DNA of 36,483 nt, taken from positions 1 through 36,483 of the forward strand of contig NZ_JAHPPD010000019.1 of the NCBI RefSeq assembly GCF_019061365.1. The letters are read 5' to 3'. The position numbers and the translations under genes are program-made. Source of the DNA: Lentilactobacillus dabitei. Its GTDB lineage: Bacteria; Bacillota; Bacilli; Lactobacillales; Lactobacillaceae. Below are positions 9,861-19,488 of this stretch, piece by piece (positions within the stretch are counted from its first letter, which is position 1; every line of letters starts with the position of its first letter). The notes beneath the pieces are model-generated. The model saw nothing but the letters and a program-made list of their open reading frames with translations. It searched no databases and was not told where the DNA came from.

Positions 9861-9995
9861 ATGAAAAGAACATATCAACCAAAGAAGCGTCATCGCGCTC
9901 GCGTTCATGGTTTCCGTAAACGCATGAGCAGCAGCAATGGTCGTAAAGTGTTAGCACGTCGCCGTCAAAAGGGTAGAAAATCATTGTCTGTATAG
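9861..9995 (+). CDS. rpmH: 50S ribosomal protein L34
   Basis: Very basic 44-residue protein starting [19 protein letters not shown] and ending GRKSLSV, the canonical L34 sequence. AAAGGAGG is eight bases upstream of the ATG. L34 is a component of the large ribosomal subunit and is the conserved neighbour of dnaA on the opposite strand. A terminator-like hairpin begins within its stop codon, just before rnpA. Confidence 0.97.
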   Translation: MKRTYQPKKRHRARVHGFRKRMSSSNGRKVLARRRQKGRKSLSV

Positions 9996-10023
9996 ACCAC
10001 TGACCATTCAGTGGTCTTTTTCA
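9994..10023 (+). terminator. Terminator-like hairpin between rpmH and rnpA
   Basis: AGACCACTGA pairs perfectly with TCAGTGGTCT around a four-base loop, followed by TTTTT. The left arm overlaps the rpmH stop codon. Since rnpA and yidC follow without an obvious new promoter, it probably works as a partial terminator or processing site that keeps rnpA expression well below rpmH. Confidence 0.8.
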
Positions 10024-10054
10024 TATTTTTTTATCAAATTTATGGAGATGGATC

Positions 10055-10420
10055 ATGCGAAAATCATATCGAGTAAAAAAAGAGTCGGAGTTTCAAAAGG
10101 TATTTGAGACTCATAACTCGGTTGCAAATCGTCAATTTGTTGTCTATACATTAGACAAGCCGAATCAGCCACATTTTCGCGTCGGAATTTCTGTAGGTAA
10201 AAAGATTGGTAATGCCGTACATAGGAACTGGGTGAAGAGGCGGATTCGGCAGTCATTGCTTGAATTGAAGCCTGATTTGCGACAAGATGTTGACTTCATC
10301 GTGATAGCCCGCCCATCAACGGATCAAATGTCAATGAAAGACGTTAAAGCCGGCTTGATTCACGTACTTAAGTTAGCAAAGCTGATCGATTCCAACTATG
10401 ATAGTGGGGAAAAACGTTGA
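10055..10420 (+). CDS. rnpA: Ribonuclease P protein component
   Basis: Protein subunit that binds RNase P RNA and aids 5' maturation of tRNA precursors. The diagnostic RNR-type motif reads [15 protein letters not shown] at about residues 52-66, after the basic N-terminus [17 protein letters not shown]. Its 121 residues are normal. GGAG lies seven bases upstream of the ATG. Its stop overlaps the TTG start of yidC by four bases, indicating coupled translation. Confidence 0.96.
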   Translation: MRKSYRVKKESEFQKVFETHNSVANRQFVVYTLDKPNQPHFRVGISVGKKIGNAVHRNWVKRRIRQSLLELKPDLRQDVDFIVIARPSTDQMSMKDVKAGLIHVLKLAKLIDSNYDSGEKR

Positions 10421-11253
10421 AAAAGAGAATAAAGAAATTACTGGTATTACTGTCACTCGTGAGTTTGACAGTTGTCCTTTCCGCCTGTAGCAATGCACCA
10501 ATCACCAATCACAGTACTGGTATTTGGGATGGTTGGGTTGTTCTAAACTTCTCACGGGCAATTATTTGGTTGTCCAAGTTCTTTAGTGATAACTATGGAA
10601 TGGGAATTATTATCTTTACCATTCTGGTCCGAATTGTCATCTTGCCACTGATGGTTTACCAAACCAGAAGTATGCGAAAGACCCAGGAAGTTCAGCCGCA
10701 ACTGAAAGCTTTGCAGAAGAAATATTCTTCCCGTGATGCTGAAACGATGCAAAAGCTTCAGGCTGAGCAGAAGAAACTTTATGCCGAAGCTGGGATCAAC
10801 CCAATTGCTGGTTGTTTGCCACTGATTGTGCAGATGCCAATCCTGTTTGCTTTGTATCAAGCAATCTGGCGAACCCATATTTTGAGAAGTGGGACGTTCT
10901 TATGGCTGCAACTTGGTCATCCAGATCCATACTTCATTTTACCAATCCTGGCGGCGGTCTTTACGTTCATTTCATCCTGGTTGGCGATGAAGGGTCAACC
11001 GGAATCAAATTCGATGACCACGATGATGACGGTCGGAATGCCGTTCTTTATTTTGATTATGGCCGTTAGCTTGCCATCCGCCTTATCACTCTACTGGGTG
11101 ATCACCAACGCCTTCCAAGTAGGGCAAACGCTGGTTATTCAAAACCCATGGAAGATTCGCCGTGAGCGTGAACAAAAACAACGTGAAGAACGTAATCGTC
11201 AGCGAACAGTTCGAAAGGCGATTAGAAGAGCAAAGAAGAGTAAGAAGAAGTAG
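10417..11253 (+). CDS. yidC: Membrane protein insertase YidC/OxaA (lipoprotein type)
   Basis: Inserts proteins into the membrane, alone or with SecYEG. It starts at TTG 10417 with GGGGA upstream and overlaps rnpA. A lipoprotein signal peptide ends in the lipobox LSAC near residue 24. Five hydrophobic segments follow, with conserved patches [34 protein letters not shown] and [17 protein letters not shown]. The C-terminus is a strongly basic tail rich in Arg and Lys that may touch the ribosome. At 278 residues it fits Gram-positive YidC1/SpoIIIJ. In most relatives jag follows at once; here jag lies about 2.8 kb away. Confidence 0.95.
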   Translation: MKKRIKKLLVLLSLVSLTVVLSACSNAPITNHSTGIWDGWVVLNFSRAIIWLSKFFSDNYGMGIIIFTILVRIVILPLMVYQTRSMRKTQEVQPQLKALQKKYSSRDAETMQKLQAEQKKLYAEAGINPIAGCLPLIVQMPILFALYQAIWRTHILRSGTFLWLQLGHPDPYFILPILAAVFTFISSWLAMKGQPESNSMTTMMTVGMPFFILIMAVSLPSALSLYWVITNAFQVGQTLVIQNPWKIRREREQKQREERNRQRTVRKAIRRAKKSKKK

Positions 11254-11289
11254 ACTGACTCATTTAAATGAATCGATTCAATTAAACAC

Positions 11290-11327
11290 AAATCCCGTCT
11301 TGGCGCATGGCCTTGGTGGGATTTTTT
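11290..11327 (+). terminator. Terminator after yidC
   Basis: AATCCC at 11291 pairs with GGGATT at 11317-11322, with an imperfect inner stem, followed by TTTTTT. It lies about 40 bases past the yidC stop and closes the rpmH-rnpA-yidC unit. Confidence 0.75.
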
Positions 11328-11422
11328 AAGTGGCATTCAATTAACCGGTTACATTTTCCGGTCGAACGGGTAAACTGAACTTATTAATGTGAGTGATTGT
11401 ATTGATCAAAGGAGTGAAATCA

Positions 11423-12748
11423 ATGACGGTTCCAATTATTCGGAAGATGGACGTGTATCCAGTTGCTGGTTATGACAGTATGTTACTAAACTTGAGTGGT
11501 GCTCACGGACCGTTTTTTACCAGGAACATTGTGATTTTAACGACTGATAGAGGCGTGCTGGGCGTTGGCGAAGTTCCTGGTGGCGAAAAGATTACCCAGG
11601 TATTAATCGAATCGAAATCATTAGTGATCGGTAAAAGCCTCGGTGAGTATAAGCAAGTGCTGCAAATGATGCGAAAGAAATTCAGTAAGCTGGACGCTGG
11701 TGGCCGCGGTAATCAGACGTTTGATCAGCGGATCATGATTCATGCGGTTACGGCGGTGGAGACAGCTTTCTTGGACTTGCTTGGAAAATATCTGCACGTT
11801 CCCGTTGCTGCATTGCTGGGGGATGGCCAGGTTCGCGAAAAAGTGGCCGTACTCGGTTATTTATTTTATGTCGGTGATCGAACCAAGACAGATTTACCAT
11901 ATTTGCATGACGATCAAAATGATGATTGGGGCAAGATTCGGCGGCAACCAGCGATGACGCCCCAGGCAATTGTTCGCCAAGCTCAGGCTGCCTATGATCG
12001 GTATGGGTTTAAGACCTTTAAGCTAAAGGGTGGCGTGTTTGAAGGCACAAAAGAGGTTGAAACCATTAAAGCTCTGCACGAAGCCTTTCCTGAGGCTAAA
12101 TTAGATCTTGATCCAAATGGCGGCTGGTCTCTGAAGCAGGCGTTGACCTACGCTAAAGAATTGAAAGGAATTTTGACCTACATCGAGGACCCTTGTGGGG
12201 CAGAAGCTGGTTTTTCTGGTCGAGAAATTTTAGCTGAATTTCAAAAGACCACTTTTTTGCCGACTGCAACGAACATGGTTGATACGGATTGGCGACAAAT
12301 GCGCCATGCCATCACGTTGAACAGCATTTCAATTCCGTTGGCTGATCCCCATTTTTGGACGATGGCCGGGTCAGTTCGAGTGGCCCAACTATGTGATGAG
12401 TTTGGGCTTCATTGGGGGATTCATTCCAATAATCACTTTGATATCTCATTGGCGATGGCTGCCAATGCCGCTGCAGCCGCTCCTGGTGACATCTATGCAA
12501 TCGACACGCACTGGATTTGGCAAGATGGGCAATATCTGACAAAGAATCCGTATCAAATTAAAGATGGTCAATTAACGGTTCCAGCGACTAATGAAGGGTT
12601 GGGGGTGGCAATCGACCTTGAGGCTGTTCGGAAGGCGAATCAGCTGTACGAGGATCATCATCTTGGGGCCAGGGATGACGCGGCAGCGATGCAGTATTTG
12701 ATTCCTGGCTGGCAATTTGATCCACATCGACCGGCGTTCGTCCGATAG
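11423..12748 (+). CDS. gudD: Glucarate dehydratase (enolase superfamily)
   Basis: Predicted to dehydrate D-glucarate (and possibly L-idarate) to 5-keto-4-deoxyglucarate in sugar-acid catabolism. The N-terminal capping domain has the [20 protein letters not shown] pattern. The barrel carries the KxK base in FKLKGG near residue 200, metal ligands in DLDPNGGW near 228 and YIEDP near 254, and the catalytic His region GIHSNNHFD near 335. ATG at 11423 has AAAGGAG eight bases upstream, giving 441 residues, close to E. coli GudD. No other glucarate genes are adjacent, so the source of substrate is unclear. It sits alone between terminators, inserted between yidC and jag. Confidence 0.88.
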   Translation: MTVPIIRKMDVYPVAGYDSMLLNLSGAHGPFFTRNIVILTTDRGVLGVGEVPGGEKITQVLIESKSLVIGKSLGEYKQVLQMMRKKFSKLDAGGRGNQTFDQRIMIHAVTAVETAFLDLLGKYLHVPVAALLGDGQVREKVAVLGYLFYVGDRTKTDLPYLHDDQNDDWGKIRRQPAMTPQAIVRQAQAAYDRYGFKTFKLKGGVFEGTKEVETIKALHEAFPEAKLDLDPNGGWSLKQALTYAKELKGILTYIEDPCGAEAGFSGREILAEFQKTTFLPTATNMVDTDWRQMRHAITLNSISIPLADPHFWTMAGSVRVAQLCDEFGLHWGIHSNNHFDISLAMAANAAAAAPGDIYAIDTHWIWQDGQYLTKNPYQIKDGQLTVPATNEGLGVAIDLEAVRKANQLYEDHHLGARDDAAAMQYLIPGWQFDPHRPAFVR

Positions 12749-12770
12749 AAACGTAAAACCAAGAAACGAT

Positions 12771-12817
12771 CAAGCACCTACCCAGAGCTTTCAACTGCTG
12801 GATAGGTGCTTGTTTGT
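12771..12817. terminator. Bidirectional terminator between gudD and the cation transporter
   Basis: AAGCACCTA at 12772-12780 pairs with TAGGTGCTT at 12803-12811 with further inner pairing (CCCAG with CTGG). T-rich tails follow on the plus strand, and A-rich sequence precedes it. It lies between two convergent genes. Confidence 0.7.
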
Positions 12818-12853
12818 ATTTAAATTAAACGATCGATGAAATCATGCTCATTT

Positions 12854-13808
12854 CTAATCCACGTTGGCTGGATTATCTCGCAAACTCACAGGATAGGCCA
12901 TGACATCGGCGTCCAAAATATCGTATTGCGCCATCAGGGCATGTTCGACTTTTTCGCCGATCATAAACGCCGTCTTTAAGTTTGTGTCGTCATCTAGGTA
13001 AACGCCGATCTTCATGACAACTTGGTCCCCAAGCCACCGGGGTTCAATTCCTTGAACGGCGATCACACCGGGAACTTCACTAATGGTTTTGCTATACGTT
13101 TCGATTGACGACGGGTCAAATCCTTCTGTAAGCCGCATAATGGTTGTCTTGAAAATTAAGATTGACGCGTGCAAAATCAAGAAACCAACGACAATTGTGG
13201 CGACCCCATCAAGCCAATGCGCCCCTAAATACGCACCACCGTATGGAAAGAAAAGTACCCAAACTTGTCCAAGCATCACTCTTTAAATCTTGGCCAGAAG
13301 CTTTTAGGGCTTGATTATTAAGTTGAGCACCTTTCAATGAGTTGTACTTGGCCAAAATTGAAATGACGATGGCGGATAGCAAACTGATCCCCAACGACCA
13401 ACTATTTGGCTGAACGGAATGTCCCTCAAGGAAATTGCGAATGGCGAACCCGCCATCGACTAAAATTTGAAGGCTGACCGCAAACATAATTGTGGCAGAT
13501 AATAGGGCGGCAATATTTTCGTATTGCCAGTGGCCTAGCACGTGGTTGGAGTCCGGTGGCCGTCTGGAAACCCGTAAGCCAATAATTAAGATGGCGGCAC
13601 CACAAACGCCAGTGAGGTTATTTAATCCATCGGCAATCAAAACGGTAATATGGTTCCAATACCCAATGATTAATTCAGCGGTCATGATAACTGAGTAGGC
13701 GGTCAAATTTGCCAAAGTGATCTGTTGGGCTTCTTCAAGTTTACTAAGCCGGTGCTGTCGATCTATTTGAATGTTTCGTCCTGCATCATACTGATTGATA
13801 TTTGCCAA
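12854..13808 (-). pseudogene. Cation diffusion facilitator transporter, frameshifted
   Basis: CDF-family metal efflux protein (Zn/Fe/Mn type) split in two frames. The N-terminal part has six-helix features: LIADGLNNLTGVCGAAILIIG, then VLGHWQYENIAALLSATIMF and, near the break, GQDLKSDAWTSLGTFLSI. The C-terminal part resumes in another frame with GGAYLGAHWLDGVATIVVG and the cytoplasmic domain PGVIAVQGIEPRWLGDQVV. The switch falls at about 13231-13240, where removing one C (or adding two bases) restores a continuous protein of about 317 residues. A TTG start at 13808 has GGGGAG eight bases upstream; the ATG at 13856 has no ribosome site. It is either a true pseudogene or an assembly error. Confidence 0.8.
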
Positions 13809-13984
13809 TATTGACACTCCCCAAAACGAAAACCAATCGATTGTTCTCTCTTTCATTAAATTCTCAAGTAGAGGTGATTACAGTCTATTATACCGACTTC
13901 ATGAAGATTTGGTTAAATGGCGATTGCAAATATATCAATTATTTTAAAGTTTCCGATTAGTTTGCGTTTTTTATCGGAAACCAT

Positions 13985-14016
13985 TTATAAACGTTGACTT
14001 TTATGCTAGTATTAAT
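13985..14016 (+). promoter_or_regulatory. Extended -10 promoter of jag
   Basis: TTTATA, 17 bases, then TAGTAT preceded by TGC forms an extended -10 promoter about 35 bases upstream of jag. It would give jag its own transcript now that it is separated from yidC. Confidence 0.4.
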
Positions 14017-14050
14017 TGGTTAAATCCATTCAAATAAAAGGGAGTTTATT

Positions 14051-14761
14051 ATGTCAATTTACTCTGGAAAAAACATCCAAGACGCCGTAGAACAAGGACT
14101 CAATGCATTATCACTCACTCAGGACCAAGTTGAAGTAACTGTTGTTCAACAACCTAAAAAAGGATTTTTAGGATTCGGTCGCAAACCAGCTCAAGTGCAA
14201 ATTACTAAAAAAAGTCTTTTTAACCCTGGTAATAAAGGGATGAACGTTCAATCAGAAACCAAACAACATCATTCTGAATCAAGTGAACCAGCTGAAAAAG
14301 TCATTGATTTAGAGGATGTTTCGCAACAACTTGCCAATTATTTAAGTGATGTCATCAAGGCAATGGGATTTTCGTTCAAATTAAAGTTGGATATTCAAAA
14401 TAAACATTCAATCTACATCGATATTGATACTGACCAGGAGAGCCGTTTAATCGGGCGTCATGGTCGGACGATTAATGCGCTCCAAAACTTGTCCCAAATT
14501 TTCATTAACCGACTCGGCGCCAACAACGTTGATGTCGAGTTAGATACCGCAAATTATCGTTCCAGAAGAAGCGATGCCCTCAAACAATTGGCTGAAAAAA
14601 CAGCTCGAAATGCGATTGCAAATGGCAAGCCGGTTTACTTAAACCCGATGCCTTCTTTTGAGCGCAAACAAATCCACAATGCGTTAGCTGACAATGAGTA
14701 TGTCATGACGTACTCTACTGGCAAAGAACCTCACCGAGTGATCGTTGTAGCGCCAAAGTAA
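14051..14761 (+). CDS. jag: RNA-binding protein Jag (KhpB/EloR)
   Basis: RNA-binding regulator of cell elongation that pairs with KhpA in Gram-positive cocci and lactobacilli. The N-terminal Jag domain starts MSIYSGKNIQDAVEQGLNAL and contains KKGFLGFGRKPAQV. A variable linker follows. The KH domain has GRHGRTINALQNL near residue 138. The C-terminal R3H domain carries the R-x3-H pair in ERKQIHNAL near 204. GGGAG precedes the ATG. The 236-residue length is a little short but complete. Its usual neighbours yidC and mnmE flank it at a distance, so gudD and the cation transporter look inserted. Confidence 0.93.
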   Translation: MSIYSGKNIQDAVEQGLNALSLTQDQVEVTVVQQPKKGFLGFGRKPAQVQITKKSLFNPGNKGMNVQSETKQHHSESSEPAEKVIDLEDVSQQLANYLSDVIKAMGFSFKLKLDIQNKHSIYIDIDTDQESRLIGRHGRTINALQNLSQIFINRLGANNVDVELDTANYRSRRSDALKQLAEKTARNAIANGKPVYLNPMPSFERKQIHNALADNEYVMTYSTGKEPHRVIVVAPK

Positions 14762-14857
14762 GCAGTTTTGTTACAAGTCCAAATTTCGATTGACAAATCA
14801 CTCACTTTAAAATATCATGAAGTTAATCATTCTTATCTTAACTAGGTAAAGTAGTCA

Positions 14858-14909
14858 AAGTGCTTTATCCATGCTAGTTCTTTTTAGTGTGGAGTGGCGC
14901 TTTTTTTGT
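14858..14909 (+). terminator. Probable terminator after jag
   Basis: AAAGTGCTTTATCCA pairs imperfectly with TGGAGTGGCGCTTT and is followed by a run of seven T. It lies about 100 bases past jag and 70 before mnmE. Confidence 0.55.
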
Positions 14910-14979
14910 GCGCTGATAGTTATTTTGTGGTTTAATATCTTACTATTAGCATTGTTTTGATGCGGGAGGAAGCTTAATC

Positions 14980-16374
14980 ATGGTTTTAACAACAACAGAA
15001 TTTGATACGATTGCGGCTATTTCGACACCGCCTGGTGAAGGTGGCATTTCAATCATCCGGATTAGTGGTGAAGAGGCGTTTGACGTTGCTAAAAAAATCT
15101 ATCGGGGAAAGAATCTTGATAAAGTTGCCAGCAATACGATTAATTACGGGCACATTGTCGATCCGCAAACCAACGAGGAAATTGATGAGGTAATGCTCTC
15201 TGTCATGAGAGCTCCGCACACTTATACCGAAGAAGATATTGTCGAAATTAACTGTCATGGCGGGATTGTGGCAACTAACCGCATCCTCCAGCTGGTTTTG
15301 AGTACCGGAGCCAGGATGGCTGAACCAGGGGAATTTACGAAGCGGGCCTTTTTAAATGGCCGAATTGACTTGTCTCAGTCTGAGGCGGTGATGGATTTGA
15401 TCGAGGCTAAAACCGATCGGTCCATGAAGGCCGCTATTAGCCAGCTGGACGGTAATTTATCCCATTTGATTAAACACTTACGGAAAGACATTCTGGACGT
15501 GCTGGCTCAAGTTGAAGTGAACATTGATTATCCAGAGTACGATGATGTGGAAACGATGACCAGCAAGCTCTTACGAGAAAAAGCCAATGACGTCCATGCC
15601 AGAATTGTTCAGTTATTAAGTACTGCCAAACAGGGAAAAATCCTCAGGGAAGGATTGGCGACTTCGATTATTGGCCGGCCTAACGTCGGGAAATCCAGCC
15701 TGTTGAACAATTTATTACACGAAGATAAAGCGATTGTGACGGATGTTCCGGGAACGACGCGGGATGTGTTGGAAGAATACGTCAATGTTCGTGGTGTGCC
15801 ATTGAAGCTCGTCGATACGGCTGGAATTCGTGATACGAAAGACAAGGTCGAAAAAATTGGGGTTGATCGTTCTCGAAAAGCGATTGACAGTGCTGATTTG
15901 GTGTTGCTGGTTTTAAACGCCAGCGAAGCCCTTACCGACGAAGATAAAAAATTATTGGCGGCGACAAAAGACAAACAACGCATCACTGTGTTAAATAAAA
16001 CTGATTTACCCGTTAAATTAGATTTACAAGAAATCAAGGCAATGGCGAATGGCAAGAATGTCATTTCAACATCAGCCATTAAAGCTAATGGACTAGACCG
16101 ATTAGAAGAATTGATTGCCAATATGTTCTTCAATGAGGGCATCGAAAGCAGCCAAAATGACATCATGGTGACTAATGCCCGCCATATTGGCTTGTTAAAT
16201 CAGGCAAAGGGTGCCCTGGAAGATGTAATCAAGGGACTCGATGCTGGGATGCCGGTTGATTTGGTTCAGATTGATATGACCCGTTGCTGGGATTTCTTAG
16301 GTGAGATCACTGGAGACAGTTATCAAGATGAACTTATTGATCAATTATTTAGCCAGTTCTGTTTAGGAAAATAA
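14980..16374 (+). CDS. mnmE: tRNA modification GTPase MnmE (TrmE)
   Basis: With MnmG it installs the 5-carboxymethylaminomethyl (or related) group on wobble U34 of certain tRNAs. The N-terminal tetrahydrofolate-binding domain starts [22 protein letters not shown]. The G domain has G1 GRPNVGKSS near residue 231, G3 DTAGIRDT and G4 NKTD. The C-terminal FCLGK provides the conserved Cys. The product has 464 residues. GGGAGG lies upstream of the ATG. It is followed by a parS site and then mnmG, 33 bases on. Confidence 0.97.
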   Translation: MVLTTTEFDTIAAISTPPGEGGISIIRISGEEAFDVAKKIYRGKNLDKVASNTINYGHIVDPQTNEEIDEVMLSVMRAPHTYTEEDIVEINCHGGIVATNRILQLVLSTGARMAEPGEFTKRAFLNGRIDLSQSEAVMDLIEAKTDRSMKAAISQLDGNLSHLIKHLRKDILDVLAQVEVNIDYPEYDDVETMTSKLLREKANDVHARIVQLLSTAKQGKILREGLATSIIGRPNVGKSSLLNNLLHEDKAIVTDVPGTTRDVLEEYVNVRGVPLKLVDTAGIRDTKDKVEKIGVDRSRKAIDSADLVLLVLNASEALTDEDKKLLAATKDKQRITVLNKTDLPVKLDLQEIKAMANGKNVISTSAIKANGLDRLEELIANMFFNEGIESSQNDIMVTNARHIGLLNQAKGALEDVIKGLDAGMPVDLVQIDMTRCWDFLGEITGDSYQDELIDQLFSQFCLGK

Positions 16375-16376
16375 CG

Positions 16377-16392
16377 TGTTTCATGTGAAACA
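16377..16392. other. parS: parS-type ParB binding site 2
   Basis: TGTTTCATGTGAAACA, identical to the site near gyrA, fills the short gap between mnmE and mnmG. Confidence 0.8.
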
Positions 16393-16407
16393 TATGGAGG
16401 AATTCTG

Positions 16408-18339
16408 TTGAAAAGTTTACGAGTAAGCGATGTTAAACAAAAATATCGCGCAGAAGATTATGACGTGATCGTCGTCGGAGCTGGCCATGCAGGTTGTGAG
16501 GCCGCTTTGGCTGCTGCCCGGATGGGGAATAAAACGTTGCTGCTGACAATTAACTTGGACATGGTGGCATTCATGCCATGTAACCCATCTGTCGGGGGAC
16601 CTGCAAAGGGAACGGTTGTCCGGGAAGTTGATGCATTGGGTGGCGAAATGGGCCGTAACATCGATAAGACCTACATTCAGATGCGGATGCTCAATACCGG
16701 TAAGGGGCCGGCTGTTCAGGCATTACGGGCCCAAGCAGATAAGCATGCCTATCATGCTGAGATGAAGCATACGATTGAAAAAGAACCCAACTTAACTTTG
16801 CGTCAGGGAATTGTTGATTCCTTAATTGTTGAAGACGGGGTCTGCAAGGGCGTCGTGACCAATACTGGTGCAAAATATCAAGCCAAGGCAGTTGTGATTG
16901 CTGCAGGGACTGCTGCCCGTGGCAAGATTATCATCGGTGAATTGATGTATGCATCAGGTCCCAATAATTCCCAACCGGCTGAAAAATTATCCGGCAACCT
17001 CGAAGAATTGGGATTTGATCTGGAACGATTCAAAACTGGGACCCCACCACGAGTTGATGGGACGACCATTGATTATTCCAAGACCGAGGAACAACCTGGA
17101 GACGAGAAACCTCATCATTTCAGTTTTGAATCAGCCGATGAGGACTACTTAGCAGTTAAGGACCAACTATCATGCTGGTTAACTTATACGAACGAAACCA
17201 CTCATAAGATTATTCGCGATAATCTTGACCGCGCCCCAATGTTTACTGGCGTGATTGAAGGCGTTGGCCCTCGTTACTGCCCATCGATTGAAGATAAAAT
17301 TGTCCGGTTTGCGGATAAGAGTCGCCATCAATTGTTCTTGGAACCTGAAGGCCGTAAAACGGAAGAGTGGTACGTTGACGGTTTATCTACTTCAATGCCT
17401 GAAGAGGTTCAGCAACAGATGATTCATACAATTGCTGGTTTGGAAAATGCACAAATGATGCGGCCAGGCTATGCCATTGAATATGACGTTGTTGCCCCTT
17501 ATCAGTTGAAGCCGACTTTGGAAACCAAAGTGGTTAAAAATCTATTTACGGCTGGTCAAACCAATGGCACTTCTGGTTATGAAGAAGCCGCCGGCCAAGG
17601 GTTGATTGCTGGCATTAACGCTGGCCGAAGAGCTTTGGGTAAGGGACCTTTCGTTCTGAAACGAAACGAAGCTTACATCGGGGTGATGATTGACGACTTG
17701 GTCACCAAAGGAACTAAGGAACCCTATCGGTTATTGACTAGTAGAGCTGAATATCGGTTGTTGTTACGAACAGATAACGCTGATATGCGATTAACTGAGA
17801 AGGGCCATGAAATTGGCTTGATTTCAAATGACCGTTACCAAAAATTCTTAGTCAAAAAGCGGGCAATCGAAGCTGAATTAGATCGACTAAGCCAAATTCG
17901 GATTAAGCCATCTGATGAAGTCAATGCTTTTGTTCAGGAGCATGGCGACAAGCCGTTGCAGGATGGCGTTATTGCTGCGATCTTTTTGCGACGACCATAC
18001 GTGGATTATCAAACGTTGCTCAGATTTATCCCAGCAGCGGATCAACCCTTGGATCGCCACGTGATTGAACAAGTTGAAATTCGGACAAAATATGCGGGTT
18101 ATATCAAGAAGGCTGAACAAAGCGTTGCCAAAATGAAGAAGATGGAAGCTAAAAAGATCCCTGATCGAATTGATTACGATGCAATCGACGGTATCGCAAC
18201 AGAGGCACGCCAAAAGTTGCAGAAAATTCACCCAGAAACCATCGCTCAAGCTTCAAGAATTAGTGGGGTTAATCCTGCTGATATTGCAATTTTGAGTGTT
18301 TATATCCAACAGGGAAAGATTACAAAATTGGCTGAGTAA
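16408..18339 (+). CDS. mnmG: tRNA uridine-5-carboxymethylaminomethyl modification enzyme MnmG (GidA)
   Basis: FAD-dependent partner of MnmE in wobble-uridine modification. The N-terminal Rossmann motif is [21 protein letters not shown] near residues 20-40. [11 protein letters not shown] and [15 protein letters not shown] are GidA signatures, the latter carrying the conserved Cys. The C-terminal helical region ([16 protein letters not shown]) binds MnmE and tRNA. TTG at 16408 is preceded by GGAGG seven bases upstream, giving 643 residues. It is followed by a large hairpin repeat that may serve as its terminator. Confidence 0.96.
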   Translation: MKSLRVSDVKQKYRAEDYDVIVVGAGHAGCEAALAAARMGNKTLLLTINLDMVAFMPCNPSVGGPAKGTVVREVDALGGEMGRNIDKTYIQMRMLNTGKGPAVQALRAQADKHAYHAEMKHTIEKEPNLTLRQGIVDSLIVEDGVCKGVVTNTGAKYQAKAVVIAAGTAARGKIIIGELMYASGPNNSQPAEKLSGNLEELGFDLERFKTGTPPRVDGTTIDYSKTEEQPGDEKPHHFSFESADEDYLAVKDQLSCWLTYTNETTHKIIRDNLDRAPMFTGVIEGVGPRYCPSIEDKIVRFADKSRHQLFLEPEGRKTEEWYVDGLSTSMPEEVQQQMIHTIAGLENAQMMRPGYAIEYDVVAPYQLKPTLETKVVKNLFTAGQTNGTSGYEEAAGQGLIAGINAGRRALGKGPFVLKRNEAYIGVMIDDLVTKGTKEPYRLLTSRAEYRLLLRTDNADMRLTEKGHEIGLISNDRYQKFLVKKRAIEAELDRLSQIRIKPSDEVNAFVQEHGDKPLQDGVIAAIFLRRPYVDYQTLLRFIPAADQPLDRHVIEQVEIRTKYAGYIKKAEQSVAKMKKMEAKKIPDRIDYDAIDGIATEARQKLQKIHPETIAQASRISGVNPADIAILSVYIQQGKITKLAE

Positions 18340-18354
18340 GCCAAGGGGTAAGAT

Positions 18355-18466
18355 TGGGACGAAAGGCGCTTTGACCCAGAATTTAAGTGAAAAAAGTAAT
18401 GCATTCTGGTTTTGGAATGCATTACTTTTTTTTGCTTAAATTCTGGGATCAGCCGTTTGTCGCAAG
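18355..18466 (+). repeat. Long-hairpin repeat (family 2) after mnmG
   Basis: One hairpin of about 110 nucleotides. The outer stem is GGGACGAAAGGC with GCCGTTTGTCGC, the middle stem CCCAGAATTTAAG with CTTAAATTCTGGG, and the inner stem AAAAGTAATGCATTC with GAATGCATTACTTTT, capped by TGGTTTTGG. A T-run lies inside the right arm, so the inner hairpin can end mnmG transcription. The left half of the same element recurs after gyrA. The loop also matches that of the 118-bp repeat family. Confidence 0.8.
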
Positions 18467-18751
18467 TTTTATCAATATAAAAAGGGAAACCAAGTTGTAT
18501 TTATAAGCACACTGCCGACTAACGTTAGATTGTTTTTGTATCTTTTAAAATCTTTCATTCGCTTACTTTTTAAAGGACATTTACGAACCGACGCCACCAA
18601 ATAAAAGTCGAAATAGAAACTTCTGCTTCGAATGATGACCCTTTTTCTCGCATTCTCACTTAATTTGCAAATCAAAATTTCCCCTCACTAATAACAATAG
18701 AGTTATTATAAAAATGCAGGTCAGGACATAGTACCATAGGGGGAAATGATG
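18467..18751. other. Intergenic region upstream of the SDR gene
   Basis: No supported gene. Near the downstream end a perfect inverted repeat, TAATAAC and GTTATTA with a six-base spacer (18689-18708), overlaps a possible -10 box TATAAA (18707-18712). This is a plausible operator for the SDR gene. Confidence 0.4.
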
Positions 18752-19488
18752 ATGAGTGATAAAGTTGCAATTGTGACCAATGCGACCAGTGACATTGGTT
18801 GGGCAATTTCAAAACAATTAATGGCAAATAAAATTCGGGTGATTGGTGCTGGTGATAATGAAGCTGTTTTGGGGGACGCCAGTAAACACTATGAGTTGTT
18901 TGATGGGCAAGTTGTTGATCCAATCGAAGAAGACGCCGTTGAAAAATTTGTAAAGCAGGCCACTGATAAATACGGGGAGATCGATTACTCTTTTCAAATT
19001 GCGGTTCCCTATCAAGCGGGGCTCATTATTGATGAGCAATTGACCGATTGGAATTTCATGATTGATTTGGCGTTAAATGGTGTTTTTTTATTCATCAAGA
19101 ACGTTGGTCGCCAAATGAAGAAACAAGGAAGCGGCCAGATTGTTAACATTGCGTCGATGGACGCGCACGTTCAGTCGTATTGCAGTGAAGATTATGCGGC
19201 GATCAAATCAGCCATCAATATTTTTACAAAAAGTGCCGCGTTAGAGTTGGTGCCCGCCAATGTACAGGTGAATTCGATTCTTCCAGGAATTGTTGACAGC
19301 TATCCAGCGATCGATGAACATTCATTGGATCAAGCAGAAACACTGTCGGTGAAACGACCGGCCAGACCGGAGGAAATTGCGGGCCCAGCGATTTTTTGAC
19401 CAGCGAGGAAGCCAGCTATATCAATGGCACCACCTTAGTCGTTGATGGTGGCTGGGAGATCACTGGATATCCGGATGTCAGGATGTAA
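18752..19488 (+). pseudogene. Short-chain dehydrogenase/reductase, frameshifted near the C-terminus
   Basis: SDR-family NAD(P)-dependent oxidoreductase. The Rossmann glycine motif is altered to TNATSDIG (usual form TGxxxGIG). The Ser-Tyr-Lys triad is visible as NIAS and YAAIK. The frame stops at 19399 right after a T-run in the sequence coding AGPAIF. One extra T restores LTSEEASYINGTTLVVDGGW, the typical SDR C-terminus, to a stop at 19488, for about 245 residues. GGGGG precedes ATG 18752. Loss of the cofactor-loop glycines and the frameshift suggest decay; a homopolymer error or slippage is possible. It overlaps the convergent MFS gene by 11 bases. Confidence 0.8.

Noticed and set aside
15609-16166. 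185-residue reading frame antisense to mnmE
   Set aside because: It is a shadow of the mnmE coding sequence, with no ribosome site and no family resemblance.
18472-18675. 67-residue minus-strand frame downstream of mnmG
   Set aside because: No ribosome site, biased composition and no recognisable domain.
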